A stretch of 64,000 bases of DNA from Sphingomonas taxi (GCF_000764535.1 NZ_CP009571.1:2661001-2725000); one strand, 5' to 3'; positions 1-9,238 are shown, numbered from the stretch's first letter. The notes: generated by a model from the sequence alone, not told the origin. Program-made: numbers and translations.

Positions 1-812
1 CCGGCGGTCGCCGGATCGGCGGGATCGGCCGCGACCATCGCCGAGAACAGGATTGCCGCGTCCCGCACGCTGCGCGCCATCGGCCCCGGCGTATCCTGCG
101 AATGGCTGATCGGCACGACATGCGTGCGGCTAACCAGCCCGATCGACGGCTTCAGCCCGACCAGCCCGTTGATCGACGACGGACAGACCACCGACCCGTC
201 GGTCTCCGTCCCCACCGCCGCCGCGGCGAAGCTCGCCGCCACCGCCGCGCCCGATCCCGACGACGAGCCGCACGCGGTCCGGTCGAGCGCATAGGGGTTG
301 CGCACCAGCCCGCCGGCCGCGCTCCACCCGCTCATCGCATGGCTGGAGCGGATATTGGCCCATTCGCTCAGGTTCGTCTTGCCGAGGATCACCGCGCCCG
401 CCGCGCGCAGCGCCGCTACCACCGGCGCGTCGCGGCGCGTGACATTGTCCCTGAGCGCGAGGCTGCCCGCGGTCGTCGCCATCGGGTCGGCGGTCTCGAT
501 ATTGTCCTTGATGAGCACCGGCATGCCGTGCAGCGGGCCACGGACGCGCCCCGCTTTGCGCTCGGCGTCGAGCGCCTTCGCCTGCGCCAGCGCGTCCGGG
601 TTGACCGCGATCACGCTGCGCAGCGTCGGCCCCTTGCGATCCATCGCCGCGATCCGGTCGAGATAGGCGCGCGTCACCTCGACGCTCGATGCCTTGCCCG
701 CGGTCATCAGCGCCTGCACCTGTTCGAGCGACACCTCTTCGACCCGCGGCGTTTTCGCCATCGCGGTCGAGGCCGACGCGGCGAGCAGAACGGCAAGAAA
801 CATCCGACGCAT
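1..812 (-). CDS. Secreted amidase (amidase signature family), C-terminus cut by window edge
   Basis: The reading frame begins at ATG 812 and runs off the left end without a stop, so at least 270 N-terminal residues are present. A typical signal peptide is seen (MRRMFLAVLLAASASTAMA), so the product should be periplasmic or exported. The amidase-signature core is recognisable: a Lys in VLIKDNIET, a glycine/serine-rich loop CGSSSGSGAAVAAS, and the downstream NGLVGLKPS segment. These match the Ser-cisSer-Lys hydrolase family, which cleaves amide bonds. The substrate cannot be told from sequence. Its start faces that of the MBL-fold gene, about 120 bp away. Confidence 0.85.
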   Translation of the reverse strand, partial: MRRMFLAVLLAASASTAMAKTPRVEEVSLEQVQALMTAGKASSVEVTRAYLDRIAAMDRKGPTLRSVIAVNPDALAQAKALDAERKAGRVRGPLHGMPVLIKDNIETADPMATTAGSLALRDNVTRRDAPVVAALRAAGAVILGKTNLSEWANIRSSHAMSGWSAAGGLVRNPYALDRTACGSSSGSGAAVAASFAAAAVGTETDGSVVCPSSINGLVGLKPSIGLVSRTHVVPISHSQDTPGPMARSVRDAAILFSAMVAADPADPATA

Positions 813-932
813 GGAACCCCCTGTGCTTTTCGAGCGATGCTAGGGCCGTAGCGGCGACGCGCAAGCGTTCCGCCGTACGGATATCCGCCGTTCCACCTCC
901 ACCCCTCCGCCATCTTGATCGGGATCAGGACG

Positions 933-2171
933 ATGACAGCGCGCATAACGAGAATTGCCGCCGCGATCCTGGTGCTGCTGATCGTCGTCACCGGCCTCGC
1001 GGTGACGATCGTGCCGCGCTTCCTCGATCGGCTCTATTACGAAGGCCCGGCAACCGATCACTACGACGGCGCGCGCTTCTTCAATCCCGACAACGATCGC
1101 GACACGCAGGGCCTGCCCGGCGGCGGCAGCCGCGGCGGCTTTCTGTGGCGCCAGCTCACCGGCCGCGATGGCCGCCCGGTCTGGCCGGCGGGGGTCCCGG
1201 TGGCGCCATCGAAGCCCGCCGCGCGCGTCGACGGCGAGCGGATGGTGGTGACGTGGATCGGCCACGCCACCGTGCTGATCCAGACGCAGGGCCTCAATAT
1301 CCTCACCGACCCGGTCTATGCCGAGCGCGCCGGCCCGCTCGGCTTCGGCCCCGCGCGCGTCGCCGCACCCGGCGTGCGGTTCGGGGATTTGCCGAAGATC
1401 GACCTCGTCCTGCTCAGCCACAATCACTACGACCATCTCGACAAGGCGACGCTGCAACGGCTGTGGCGACGCGACACGCCGGCGATAATCACCAGCCTCG
1501 GCAACGACAGCGTCGTCGGCCAGACCGGCGCGAAGGCGCTCGGGCTCGACTGGGGCGGTAGCGCGACGCTGACCGCCGCCGGGCTGAAGGACACCAGCCG
1601 CGACATCCGCTGCGATCCCGACAGCTGGTGTCCCGGCGATCGCGCGCAGGTGTTCGTGACGCGCAACCATCATTGGGGCAGCCGCTGGTTCACCGACCGC
1701 AACCGCGCGCTCTGGTCGAGCTTCGTCGTCCGCCTGCCGAGCGGCGGCAATCTGTTCTTCGCGGGCGACACCGGCTTCGGCGACGGTTTGTGGCCAGCCG
1801 AGGCGGCGGCCTATGGCCCGATCCGCTTCGCGATGATCCCGATCGGCGCCTTCCGCTTCCAGCCGGGGCAGATGTCCTCGGGCAGCCATGTCGGCCCCGC
1901 GGAGGCGGCGCTGATCCACCAGCGGCTCGGCGCGGCGCGGTCGCTGGCGATCCACTGGGGGACGTTCCGCCTGTCCTACGAAGGCTATGACACGCCGCCG
2001 AAGATGCTCGCCGCGGCGATGCGCTGCACCGGCGGCAGCGGCTTCACCGCGGAACGGCTCGGCGTGCCGTTCGAGGTGGCGCCCTACGCGACGCCGGCAG
2101 CGGGCAAGCCGATGACCCCGCCCGAGATGATGCGCTGCCTCGACACGCCGGAGATGAAGGCGCTGCCCTGA
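933..2171 (+). CDS. MBL-fold metallo-hydrolase, NAPE-PLD/UlaG-like, membrane-anchored
   Basis: A 412-residue protein with an N-terminal hydrophobic segment (about residues 6-26), so it is probably anchored with its catalytic domain in the periplasm. WIGHATVLI is followed by the metal-binding motif HNHYDHLD near residue 163. Later metal-ligand candidates are NHHWGSRW, FFAGDTGFG and AIHWGTF. This pattern is typical of the NAPE-phospholipase D-like branch of the metallo-beta-lactamase superfamily, which acts on phosphodiester or lactone substrates. The ATG at 933 is preferred over an upstream in-frame ATG at 915 because it puts the signal anchor at the N-terminus. The substrate is not known. Confidence 0.85.
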   Translation: MTARITRIAAAILVLLIVVTGLAVTIVPRFLDRLYYEGPATDHYDGARFFNPDNDRDTQGLPGGGSRGGFLWRQLTGRDGRPVWPAGVPVAPSKPAARVDGERMVVTWIGHATVLIQTQGLNILTDPVYAERAGPLGFGPARVAAPGVRFGDLPKIDLVLLSHNHYDHLDKATLQRLWRRDTPAIITSLGNDSVVGQTGAKALGLDWGGSATLTAAGLKDTSRDIRCDPDSWCPGDRAQVFVTRNHHWGSRWFTDRNRALWSSFVVRLPSGGNLFFAGDTGFGDGLWPAEAAAYGPIRFAMIPIGAFRFQPGQMSSGSHVGPAEAALIHQRLGAARSLAIHWGTFRLSYEGYDTPPKMLAAAMRCTGGSGFTAERLGVPFEVAPYATPAAGKPMTPPEMMRCLDTPEMKALP

Positions 2172-2179
2172 CCATAATT

Positions 2180-2205
2180 GTCATCCCCGCGCAGGCGGGG
2201 ATGAC
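2180..2205. repeat. Palindrome between convergent genes
   Basis: A near-perfect inverted repeat with GTCATCCCCGC arms around a short centre lies in the gap between the MBL hydrolase and fpr. It resembles the dispersed GTCATCCC-type repeats elsewhere in the window. It may also end transcription from both sides, though no T-run is present. Confidence 0.6.
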
Positions 2206-2250
2206 AGGTTTCCATTTTGCTCGCGTCCCAAACCTAGAAGGGAACTGGCA

Positions 2251-3072
2251 TCAATCCACGAACGCGCGCTCGATCACATACGTCCCGGCCTTGGCGTTCG
2301 AGCCTTCCTCGAACCCCAGCCCGTCGAGCATCGCCGCGGTCTCGCGGATCATCGCCATCGACCCGCACAGCATGATCCGGTCGGTCTCGGGGTTGAGGCG
2401 TTTCGCCCCCTGCACCGGGTCGCCGAACAGCGCCGCGCTCTCGATCAGGTCGCCGATCCGCCCCGTGGTGCGGAACGGCTCGCGCGTCACCGTCGGGACA
2501 TAGTGGAATTGCGTCGCCGCCTCGTCCGACACCAAAGGATCCTCGGCGAGCCGCGCCTGCAATTCGTCGTGATAGGCGAGGTCGCTGACCTGCCGCACCG
2601 AATGGACCAGGATCACCTGATCGAACATGCTGTACACGTCCGGATCGCGCGCGAGGCTGAGGAACGGCGCGAGGCCGGTGCCGGTCGAGAAGAAGAACAG
2701 CCGCTTGCCGCCGACCAGCGCATCGGTGACGAGCGTACCGGTCGGCTTCTTGCCCATATACACTTCGTCGCCCGGCTCGATCAGCTGGAGCTTCGAGGTC
2801 AGCGGTCCGTCCTCGACCTTGATCGACAGGAATTCCAGTTCCTCGGCATAATGCGGGCTGGCGATCGAATAGGCGCGCATGATCGGCTTCGCGCCCTCGC
2901 CGTCGCCGGGCAGGCCGATCATCACGAACTCGCCCGAGCGGAAGCGGAAGCTCGCCGGCCGCTCGACCGCGAAGCTGAACAGCCGGTCGTTCCAGTGGCG
3001 CACCCACAATACCTTGACGTTCGCGAACGCCTTGGTCTCGGGCAGGGTCTTGGGGGAACGGAGATCGGTCAT
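2251..3072 (-). CDS. fpr: Ferredoxin--NADP(+) reductase
   Basis: A 273-residue flavoprotein of the bacterial FNR family. It shows the FAD-binding motif RAYSIASP, an FAD/NADP fold, the NADP-binding stretch FFFSTGTGLAPFLS and the C-terminal nicotinamide-side motif LCGSMAMI. It transfers electrons between NADPH and ferredoxin or flavodoxin in the cytoplasm. In alphaproteobacteria this serves redox balance and oxidative-stress defence. The start at 3072 (MTDLRSPKTL) is chosen because the 24 residues upstream (rich in Arg, no domain) do not look like FNR. It is divergent from uvrB. Confidence 0.93.
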   Translation of the reverse strand: MTDLRSPKTLPETKAFANVKVLWVRHWNDRLFSFAVERPASFRFRSGEFVMIGLPGDGEGAKPIMRAYSIASPHYAEELEFLSIKVEDGPLTSKLQLIEPGDEVYMGKKPTGTLVTDALVGGKRLFFFSTGTGLAPFLSLARDPDVYSMFDQVILVHSVRQVSDLAYHDELQARLAEDPLVSDEAATQFHYVPTVTREPFRTTGRIGDLIESAALFGDPVQGAKRLNPETDRIMLCGSMAMIRETAAMLDGLGFEEGSNAKAGTYVIERAFVD

Positions 3073-3208
3073 GCGCGACGGGCTTCGGGTTGTTTGCGAA
3101 GGGATCGCATTATGAACCCCGCGCCGCCGGGTCAACCAAAGCAAAGCTTGGCCATGCCCCTGCCGGTCATTGCCGAGCCCTGGCGGCTACCCCATATCCG
3201 TTCCCGAT

Positions 3209-5407
3209 ATGGCCATCCAGATCCGCACCAGCCTCGCCGAGCCGGAAACCGGCGAAAGCTTCGTTCCGCATCGCCCCGCACGTCCCGACAAGGTCGAGGG
3301 CGGCCGGCCGTTCAAGCTGGTCAGCGAATATAGCCCGAGCGGCGACCAGCCGACCGCGATCGCCGAGCTGACCGCGACCGCGCGCGCCGGCGAGAAGGAT
3401 CAGGTGCTGCTCGGCGTCACCGGCTCGGGCAAGACCTTCACCATGGCCAAGGTGATCGAGGAATTGCAGCGCCCGGCGTTGATCCTCGCTCCCAACAAGA
3501 TCCTCGCAGCGCAGCTCTACGGCGAGTTCAAGAGCTTCTTCCCCGAGAACGCCGTCGAATATTTCGTCAGTTACTATGATTACTACCAGCCCGAGGCATA
3601 CGTGCCGCGCTCGGACACCTATATCGAGAAGGAATCGTCGACCAACGAGTCGATCGACCGGATGCGCCATTCGGCGACGCGCTCGCTGCTTGAACGCGAC
3701 GATTGCATCATCGTCGCCTCGGTGTCGTGCCTTTACGGTATCGGCTCGGTCGAAACCTATTCGGCGATGATCTTCGACCTCAAGAAGGGCGCGACCGTCG
3801 ACCAGCGCGAGATCGTCCGCAAGCTCGTCGCGCTGCAATACAAGCGCAATGACGCCGCTTTCGCGCGCGGCAATTTCCGCGTGAAGGGCGACACGCTCGA
3901 GATCTTCCCGTCGCATTACGAGGACAGCGCCTGGCGCATCTCCTTCTTCGGCGACGATATCGAGGAGATCACCGAATTCGATCCGCTCACCGGCAAGAAG
4001 GTGGCGAGCCTCAACAGCGTACGCGTCTACGCCAACAGCCATTACGTCACGCCCGGCCCGACGCTCAAACAGGCGGGCGACGCGATCAAGCACGAACTCG
4101 CCGAGCGGCTCAAGGAACTCGTCGCCGAAGGCAAGTTGCTCGAAGCGCAGCGGCTGGAGCAGCGCACCAATTTCGACCTCGAAATGATCGCCGCGACGGG
4201 CAGTTGCGCGGGAATCGAGAATTACAGCCGCTTCCTCACCGGCCGCCTCCCCGGCGAGCCACCGCCCACCTTATTCGAATATCTGCCGGAAAACGCCGTC
4301 CTGTTCGTCGACGAGAGCCACCAGACGGTGCCGCAGATCGGCGCGATGGCGCGCGGCGATCACCGCCGCAAGATCACGCTCGCCGAATATGGCTTCCGCC
4401 TGCCGTCGTGCATCGACAACCGGCCGCTGCGCTTCAACGAATGGGACGCGATGCGTCCGCAGACGGTCAGCGTCTCGGCCACGCCGGGCAATTGGGAGAT
4501 GGAGCAGACCGGCGGCGTCTTCGCCGAACAGGTCATCCGCCCCACCGGCCTCATCGACCCGCCCGTCGAGATCAAGCCGGTCGAGGAACAGGTGCAGGAC
4601 CTGATCCAGGAATGCCACAAGACCACCGCCGCCGGCTATCGCACGCTGGTGACGACGCTGACCAAGCGCATGTCCGAGGATCTGACCGAATATATGCATG
4701 AGGCGGGGATCAAGGTCCGCTACATGCATTCGGACGTCGAGACGCTGGAGCGTATCGAACTCATCCGCGACCTCCGCCTCGGCGTCTACGACGTGTTGAT
4801 CGGCATCAACCTGTTGCGCGAGGGATTGGACATCCCCGAATGCGGGCTGGTCGCGATCCTCGACGCCGACAAGGAGGGCTTCCTGCGCTCCGAGACGTCG
4901 CTGATCCAGACGATCGGTCGCGCCGCGCGCAACGTCGACGGCCGCGTCATCCTCTATGCCGACCGCATCACCGGCTCGATGGAGCGGGCGATGAATGAGA
5001 CCGCGCGCCGCCGCGAGAAGCAGGAGGAATATAACCGCGAACACGGCATCACGCCGACGACGATCAAGCGCAACATCGGCGACATTATCGCGCATGTGTC
5101 GCAGGGCGACCAGGTCACGATTCCGATCGACGAGGACCGGCCGCACATGGTCGGCCACAATCTGCGCGCCTATATCGAGGATCTCGAAAAGCGGATGCGC
5201 AAGGCGGCGAGCGACCTCGAATTCGAGGAAGCCGGCCGGCTGCGCGACGAGATCCGCCAGTTGGAGAACGAGGAACTCGGCCTGCCCGTCGACGAGCAGA
5301 AGGCGCCGATCATGGGCCGCTCGAACGAGGGCAAACCCGGCACCCGCAAGACGCGCTATGGCAAGGAACAGAAGATGCGGATGGGCGGCCGGCGCGGCGG
5401 GCGGTAA
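3209..5407 (+). CDS. uvrB: Excinuclease ABC subunit B
   Basis: A 732-residue UvrB, the DNA-damage verification helicase of nucleotide excision repair. The Walker A motif GVTGSGKT is at residues 69-76, followed by the beta-hairpin [12 protein letters not shown] that clamps DNA, the DESH box, and helicase motifs ending in QTIGRAARN. The C-terminus has a UVR coiled-coil ([20 protein letters not shown]) for UvrA/UvrC contact. The start at 3209 ([12 protein letters not shown]) is preferred over an in-frame ATG at 3170. No Shine-Dalgarno or SOS box is obvious upstream. uvrA lies about 55 kb away in this window. Confidence 0.97.
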   Translation: MAIQIRTSLAEPETGESFVPHRPARPDKVEGGRPFKLVSEYSPSGDQPTAIAELTATARAGEKDQVLLGVTGSGKTFTMAKVIEELQRPALILAPNKILAAQLYGEFKSFFPENAVEYFVSYYDYYQPEAYVPRSDTYIEKESSTNESIDRMRHSATRSLLERDDCIIVASVSCLYGIGSVETYSAMIFDLKKGATVDQREIVRKLVALQYKRNDAAFARGNFRVKGDTLEIFPSHYEDSAWRISFFGDDIEEITEFDPLTGKKVASLNSVRVYANSHYVTPGPTLKQAGDAIKHELAERLKELVAEGKLLEAQRLEQRTNFDLEMIAATGSCAGIENYSRFLTGRLPGEPPPTLFEYLPENAVLFVDESHQTVPQIGAMARGDHRRKITLAEYGFRLPSCIDNRPLRFNEWDAMRPQTVSVSATPGNWEMEQTGGVFAEQVIRPTGLIDPPVEIKPVEEQVQDLIQECHKTTAAGYRTLVTTLTKRMSEDLTEYMHEAGIKVRYMHSDVETLERIELIRDLRLGVYDVLIGINLLREGLDIPECGLVAILDADKEGFLRSETSLIQTIGRAARNVDGRVILYADRITGSMERAMNETARRREKQEEYNREHGITPTTIKRNIGDIIAHVSQGDQVTIPIDEDRPHMVGHNLRAYIEDLEKRMRKAASDLEFEEAGRLRDEIRQLENEELGLPVDEQKAPIMGRSNEGKPGTRKTRYGKEQKMRMGGRRGGR

Positions 5408-5472
5408 GCGCCGTCCGACGGCGGTAACATTGGTCAGGCAACGAACTACGGATCGGGTGGAAGGATGGCCCC

Positions 5473-5757
5473 ATGATCCGCAGCTTTGCCGATACTGAGA
5501 CGGAACGCATCTGGAACCGCGACCGCAGCCGCAAGCTGCCGCCGGATATCCAGCGTCCTGCGCTTCGCAAGCTGCGACAGCTCAACCGCATCGTCAGCCC
5601 GCACGACCTGCTCATCCCGCCGGGCAATCGATTCGAGGAGTTGAAGGGCGCCCGTAAGGGAACATATAGTATTCGCATCAACGCCCAGTGGAGGATCACC
5701 TTCCGCTGGGAGGACGGGAGCGCGATCGATGTCCGCATCGAGGATTATCATCGATGA
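5473..5757 (+). CDS. higB: HigB-type toxin (RelE/ParE superfamily mRNA interferase)
   Basis: A 94-residue protein with the HigB layout: a basic N-terminal helix region, then the beta-sheet stretch GTYSIRINAQWRITFRW and a short acidic end. This family cuts ribosome-bound mRNA and is held inactive by the downstream antitoxin. A Shine-Dalgarno-like GGAAGGA lies just before the ATG. The toxin gene comes first and overlaps higA by 29 bases, the usual higBA order. Assignment rests on motif pattern and gene pair. Confidence 0.85.
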   Translation: MIRSFADTETERIWNRDRSRKLPPDIQRPALRKLRQLNRIVSPHDLLIPPGNRFEELKGARKGTYSIRINAQWRITFRWEDGSAIDVRIEDYHR

Positions 5758-6049
5758 TAGCGAGCGACTGCCGAACATCCATCCGGGCGAAATCCTCCGT
5801 GAGGATTTCCTGATCGGCAGCGAGATATCCGCTGCCGAGGTCGCCACGGGCGCGGGAATCGCCCGTGAGAAGCTCGACGCGCTGTTGAACGAACGCGCGC
5901 CGGTCGATGCCGAGTCCGCGCTTCGACTGGCTCGTTACTTCGGCATGAGCGAGACGTTTTTTCTCGGTTTGCAGAACGACTATGATCTCGAAGAGGCCCG
6001 GTCGGTTTACCGGGCCGATCTCGATCATATCGTCCCCCGCGCCGCTTAG
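5729..6049 (+). CDS. higA: HigA-type antitoxin, XRE-family HTH
   Basis: A 106-residue antitoxin. The segment NIHPGEILREDFL is the signature of the HigA/VapI subfamily, followed by a helix-turn-helix of the XRE type and the FGMSETFFLGLQNDYDLEEA stretch. HigA proteins bind and neutralise HigB and repress their own operon. It is translationally coupled to higB by overlap. Its stop codon overlaps the end of the convergent PRC-barrel gene by 4 bases. Confidence 0.88.
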   Translation: MSASRIIIDDSERLPNIHPGEILREDFLIGSEISAAEVATGAGIAREKLDALLNERAPVDAESALRLARYFGMSETFFLGLQNDYDLEEARSVYRADLDHIVPRAA

Positions 6050-6426
6050 CCCGTCGTCAGGTTTGCCGCGCTCACCCCGTAATAGCTCGCGACGCGATCA
6101 GCATAGGCCTGGTCGAACACCGGCGCGTTGTTCGACCAGCTCGGCCCGCCCTCGAGCAGGCGGCGGTCGATCGTCACCACGTAGAGGTCGCGCACCGGAT
6201 CGAACTGGAGCAGCTCGAAAGGCAGCGGATAGAAGCTCTTGCCCATGCCAAGGAAGCCGCCGAGGCTGAGCACCGCATGCGTCGACCGGCCCGTGCCCTT
6301 GTGCACCATCAGCGCATAGACCGACCCGACCTGATCGCCGTCACGGCTCTCCACCTTCAGCGTGTGGGCGACGTTCGCTTGGACGAGCAATTGCGTAGCG
6401 GTGGTAGACTGGCTGTCGGTCGACAT
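6046..6426 (-). CDS. PRC-barrel domain protein
   Basis: A 126-residue soluble protein whose middle part (KVESRDGDQVGSVYALMVHK through FELLQFDPVRDLYVV) matches the PRC-barrel fold found in small stress-related proteins and the photosynthetic reaction centre H subunit. The start MSTDSQSTTA at 6426 is chosen over a longer low-complexity frame. A candidate EcfG-type promoter lies upstream (6453-6478), suggesting control by the general stress response. The exact function is unknown. Confidence 0.8.
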   Translation of the reverse strand: MSTDSQSTTATQLLVQANVAHTLKVESRDGDQVGSVYALMVHKGTGRSTHAVLSLGGFLGMGKSFYPLPFELLQFDPVRDLYVVTIDRRLLEGGPSWSNNAPVFDQAYADRVASYYGVSAANLTTG

Positions 6427-6452
6427 CGGATGCTCCTGGTTGTTGACGGGTG

Positions 6453-6478
6453 AACCGCCCGTTGCCCGCGCCGGTTCC
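6453..6478 (-). promoter_or_regulatory. Candidate EcfG (general stress response) promoter
   Basis: On the minus strand GGAAC is followed after 17 bases by GGTT. The alphaproteobacterial EcfG consensus is GGAAC-N16/17-CGTT, so there is one mismatch. It sits about 30 bp upstream of the PRC-barrel start. The inference is weak. Confidence 0.3.
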
Positions 6479-6527
6479 ACGCGCACGCCGCTTGAGGCAT
6501 CGCCGCCCTTCCCGCATAAGCCGCCCG

Positions 6528-7052
6528 ATGCGCATCCTTTCCGCCACCGCCCTGCTGCTCGCCGCGAGCGCCTGCGTGCCCCAGCCGGTGGCACCGCCCG
6601 CCCCCGCGCCCAAGCCGGTGGTGGCGCTGCCCGCGCCGCCGGTCACCGCCGCGCCGCGCGGTGCCGACTGGCGCGACTGGCCGCTGACCCCGGGCGACTG
6701 GACCTGGCAGCGCGACACGCGCGGCAGCATCGCGCGCTTCGCCCCCGCCGGCGGCCCCGCACGCCTCGCGCTGCGCTGCGACCGCGACCGGCGCCAGATC
6801 ATCCTGTCGGTCGACGGCAGCGCCGCGACCACCCTCACCATACGCACCACCAGCATCGCGCGCGCGCTGCCGGTCCAGCCGAACGGCGGCAATCCGCCGT
6901 CGTTCGCCGCGACGCTGGCGGCCAATGACGGCCTGCTCGATGCGATGGGGTTCAGTCGCGGCCGTTTCGTGATCGAGCGGCCGGGCGCGTCGACGCTGGT
7001 CGTACCGGCCTGGGCGGAGATCGAGCGGGTGACCGAGGACTGCCGCGGCTGA
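6528..7052 (+). CDS. Putative exported protein or lipoprotein, function unknown
   Basis: A 174-residue protein with an N-terminal export signal ending in LLLAASAC, so probably a lipoprotein, although the lipobox is weak. A Pro/Ala-rich linker follows (about residues 17-45). The mature part contains a repeated W-x-W pattern (ADWRDWPLTPGDWTWQR), then a beta-rich domain ending in a cysteine. It is not recognised as a named family. It starts opposite the PRC-barrel gene and they share the intergenic region. Confidence 0.7.
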   Translation: MRILSATALLLAASACVPQPVAPPAPAPKPVVALPAPPVTAAPRGADWRDWPLTPGDWTWQRDTRGSIARFAPAGGPARLALRCDRDRRQIILSVDGSAATTLTIRTTSIARALPVQPNGGNPPSFAATLAANDGLLDAMGFSRGRFVIERPGASTLVVPAWAEIERVTEDCRG

Positions 7053-7172
7053 CGCGGCGGCGAGGGTCGGAATCGTCGCGTAAAATCCCCTGCATTACAA
7101 GACTTGTTTCCACCGCGGCGCATGTGCACATTGCGGGTGTGGCCGGGTCCGGTCACATGGCTATCAACAAGC

Positions 7173-7432
7173 GAAAGGAGGTGATCCGATGTCTCATGGT
7201 TCAGCAGTGAGTTCGGTTCGGTTCGTTCGGGGGACCGGCTTCTGACGTCCGTTTGAATCGTGTCGGGGGGTATCCTCCCCCAATCAACGGCACGACGAGG
7301 ATGAACGAGGTCCCATGGTTTCCCGGGCTGGAGCTCTCCGGCCGCTGACCATGTTTGGAGGGTGTCGGGCTGCCGGGAGGCGCACGGCACCCTCTTCTCA
7401 CATCTGGGGCAAGGCGCATTGGCCCAACGTGC
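7173..7432 (+). ncRNA. Candidate structured RNA / leader region with mini-ORF
   Basis: The 456-bp gap before the gene at 7509 holds dense secondary structure. There is a GGGGG/CCCCC hairpin at about 7265-7281, a CATGGT...ACCATG stem enclosing GGCTGGA-GCTC-TCCGGCC (about 7313-7352), and a GAGGGTG...CACCCTC stem (7358-7394). It begins with an 18-codon ORF behind a 15-base match to the complement of the 16S rRNA 3' end. It may be the leader of the downstream gene or an independent RNA. The prediction was made by eye and not folded. Confidence 0.4.
7189..7245 (+). CDS. Candidate 18-codon leader peptide
   Basis: ATG at 7189 follows the very strong ribosome binding site GAAAGGAGGTGATCC (7173-7187), with 7-base spacing from AGGAGG. 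The peptide would be MSHGSAVSSVRFVRGTGF and then TGA. The site complements essentially the whole anti-Shine-Dalgarno tail, far beyond normal. No known family is recognised. It may regulate the structured RNA that follows, or the match may serve to bind ribosomes. Confidence 0.4.
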   Translation: MSHGSAVSSVRFVRGTGF

Positions 7433-7508
7433 CGTGACCGCACTTCCGCTTTGACTCGCCGGCGTCCGAAGATAGGTTCCTTCCGGACAGATGATCGGGA
7501 GGGACGGG

Positions 7509-8105
7509 ATGTCGCCTGGAGTTCGCATCGGAATCGTCGCGCTCGCCGTCGCGCTGATTGCGCTGCTCGGCTGGCGGATCGATAGCCGCCATCCGGTCGT
7601 GCCCTCCCGTCCGGACACGACGCCCGTTCGCATTATCCCCGCCAATCCGATGCCGCCGTCCACGACGACGGCACCGACCGCCCCGCCGGCTTCGCCCACG
7701 CCGCAGCCGATCGCCGCCGCCTCATCGTCACCGCAAGATGACCTAGTCGCCGCCAACCTTCCGCCGCCGGAAAGCGACCCGCGGGAACTGCACGCCCGGT
7801 TTCAGGCCGAAGCACGCGACGCGAGCTGGGCAGGACGCCGGGAAACCGAATTGCGCCGCGCCTTCGCCGATATCCCGAACATCGGCAGCGACCCGCTCAC
7901 CGTCCGCTGCGCTACGACGGTCTGCGAAGTCTCCGGCACCTATCCGCCCGGCCTGCCGCCCGACGCGGACCGCGGGGTGATGAGCGGCCTGCAAGGCCCG
8001 CAGCTATCGGATCACGCCCGAGCCCTTGGGCTCGACCAGGCCGCATCCTCGTTCAGCTCGGTGCGCGACCGGCCGAGCTTCCTGATCTTCTTCCGCCGCC
8101 GATAA
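7509..8105 (+). CDS. Hypothetical membrane-anchored protein
   Basis: A 198-residue protein with one N-terminal transmembrane helix (GIVALAVALIALLGW), a long Pro/Ala/Thr-rich linker (about residues 30-80), and a C-terminal periplasmic domain. That domain contains a pair of cysteines in CATTVCEVSG and ends in a basic FFRRR. The start at 7509 is chosen because GGGAGGG lies at good spacing before it; an in-frame ATG at 7491 precedes that site. It is not a recognised family. The preceding 450-bp structured region may be its leader. Confidence 0.7.
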   Translation: MSPGVRIGIVALAVALIALLGWRIDSRHPVVPSRPDTTPVRIIPANPMPPSTTTAPTAPPASPTPQPIAAASSSPQDDLVAANLPPPESDPRELHARFQAEARDASWAGRRETELRRAFADIPNIGSDPLTVRCATTVCEVSGTYPPGLPPDADRGVMSGLQGPQLSDHARALGLDQAASSFSSVRDRPSFLIFFRRR

Positions 8106-8159
8106 CGCCGTTCGCGCGCCGATCGACCGCATCGGCGCGCGTGGCTCTATAACGGGATC

Positions 8160-8708
8160 ATGGCTGCAACGATCATCCGCCCCTATGCCGCGCCGGACAG
8201 GGACAGGATCCCGGCGCTGATCCTGCCGATCCAGCAGGTCGAGTTCGGGATGCCCATCACCGCGGGCGATCAGCCGGATCTGCTGGCGATCGACACTTAC
8301 TATCAGACCGGCGCCGGCGGGTTCTGGGTGGCGGAGCGCGACGACGAGATCGTCGGCACGATCGGCCTCAAGGACATCGCCAAACGCAACGGCGCGCTGC
8401 GCAAGTTGTTCGTCGCCGCGCATGCCCGCGGTCGCGAGCTTGGCGTCGCCGTCGGGCTGCTCGATGCGCTGGTACAGCATGCCCGGCAAAACGGGATGCA
8501 GAACGTCTTTCTCGGTACCGCGCGGGACTTCCACAGCGCGCACCGTTTCTACAAGAAGAACGGCTTTCGGGAGATATCGCGCATGGGCCTGCCGGTGAAT
8601 TTCCCGGTGATGATGGTGGACCGCAAGTTCTTCCAGCTCGCAATCCCGCAGTCGCCGACGACCACCGGCGGCCGCAGCCGGGTCAAAGGAACGCCTTTGC
8701 CCGGTTGA
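8160..8708 (+). CDS. GNAT-family N-acetyltransferase
   Basis: A 182-residue protein with the GNAT layout: IRPYAAPDRDRIPAL at the N-terminus, the strand WVAERDDEIVGTIGL, then an acetyl-CoA pyrophosphate-binding region (LFVAAHARGRELGVA) that departs from the usual Q-x-x-G-x-G/A form. FLGTARDFHSAHRFYKKNGF is a good match to GNAT motif B. It transfers acetyl from acetyl-CoA to an amine; the substrate is unknown. Its 3' end overlaps the convergent DUF2501 gene by 26 bases. Confidence 0.85.
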   Translation: MAATIIRPYAAPDRDRIPALILPIQQVEFGMPITAGDQPDLLAIDTYYQTGAGGFWVAERDDEIVGTIGLKDIAKRNGALRKLFVAAHARGRELGVAVGLLDALVQHARQNGMQNVFLGTARDFHSAHRFYKKNGFREISRMGLPVNFPVMMVDRKFFQLAIPQSPTTTGGRSRVKGTPLPG

Positions 8709-9132
8709 GCACCAGATTGCACACCTGGTTCTTCACCTGCCCGCGCAGCCCGTCGAGCGACAGCGCCTGCCCGCCCGGCGCCTGTACCTGCCCCGCCTGG
8801 CCCGCCGCATAGCCCGGCTGGCTCTGCACGTCCTTCTGTCCGGTCAGCCGTCCGAGCACACCCGCCGCGCCCGACGCGCCGCCACCGGTGCCGAGCAACC
8901 GGTTCTTGACGCAATAGCCGAGCAGCCCGGCGGCATTGCCCGCGCCGATCGACCCGATCCGCGGCAGCGCCCCGGCCCCGCCGCCGCCGCCGAGCAGGCT
9001 CTGCGCCTGCCCCAGCCACCCCCCGGCCTGCGACGTACCGGTGGCACCCCCGGTCTGCGGTGCCGGATCGGCGGTCTGCGCGCTCGCCAGCGTCGGCGCG
9101 AGGATCAGCGCGGCGGCAAGGATCGTCTTCAT
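8683..9132 (-). CDS. DUF2501 (YjjA-like) secreted protein
   Basis: A 149-residue protein with a clean signal peptide (MKTILAAALILAPTLASAQ). A glycine-rich stretch is followed by GNAAGLLGYCVKNRLLG and a C-terminal VCNLVLNRAKAFL. The YCVKN motif and the second cysteine near the end are the hallmarks of DUF2501, the family of E. coli YjjA, so a disulfide in the periplasm is likely. The start at 9132 is chosen at the signal peptide. The function of the family is not established. Confidence 0.8.
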   Translation of the reverse strand: MKTILAAALILAPTLASAQTADPAPQTGGATGTSQAGGWLGQAQSLLGGGGGAGALPRIGSIGAGNAAGLLGYCVKNRLLGTGGGASGAAGVLGRLTGQKDVQSQPGYAAGQAGQVQAPGGQALSLDGLRGQVKNQVCNLVLNRAKAFL

Positions 9133-9238
9133 GGCAGGGCTCCCATCGTCATGATGGCCAACCAACCACCCGCCGCGGGCGCCGTTCCACCGCCGCCCGC
9201 GGCGATGGCTCGGCCCGTCCCGCTACTGCCGCCTCCGC

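Noticed and set aside
7201..7443. Minus-strand frame of about 80 codons in the intergenic structured region
   Set aside because: No ribosome site or protein-like composition; the strand with the strong site and stems is the plus strand.
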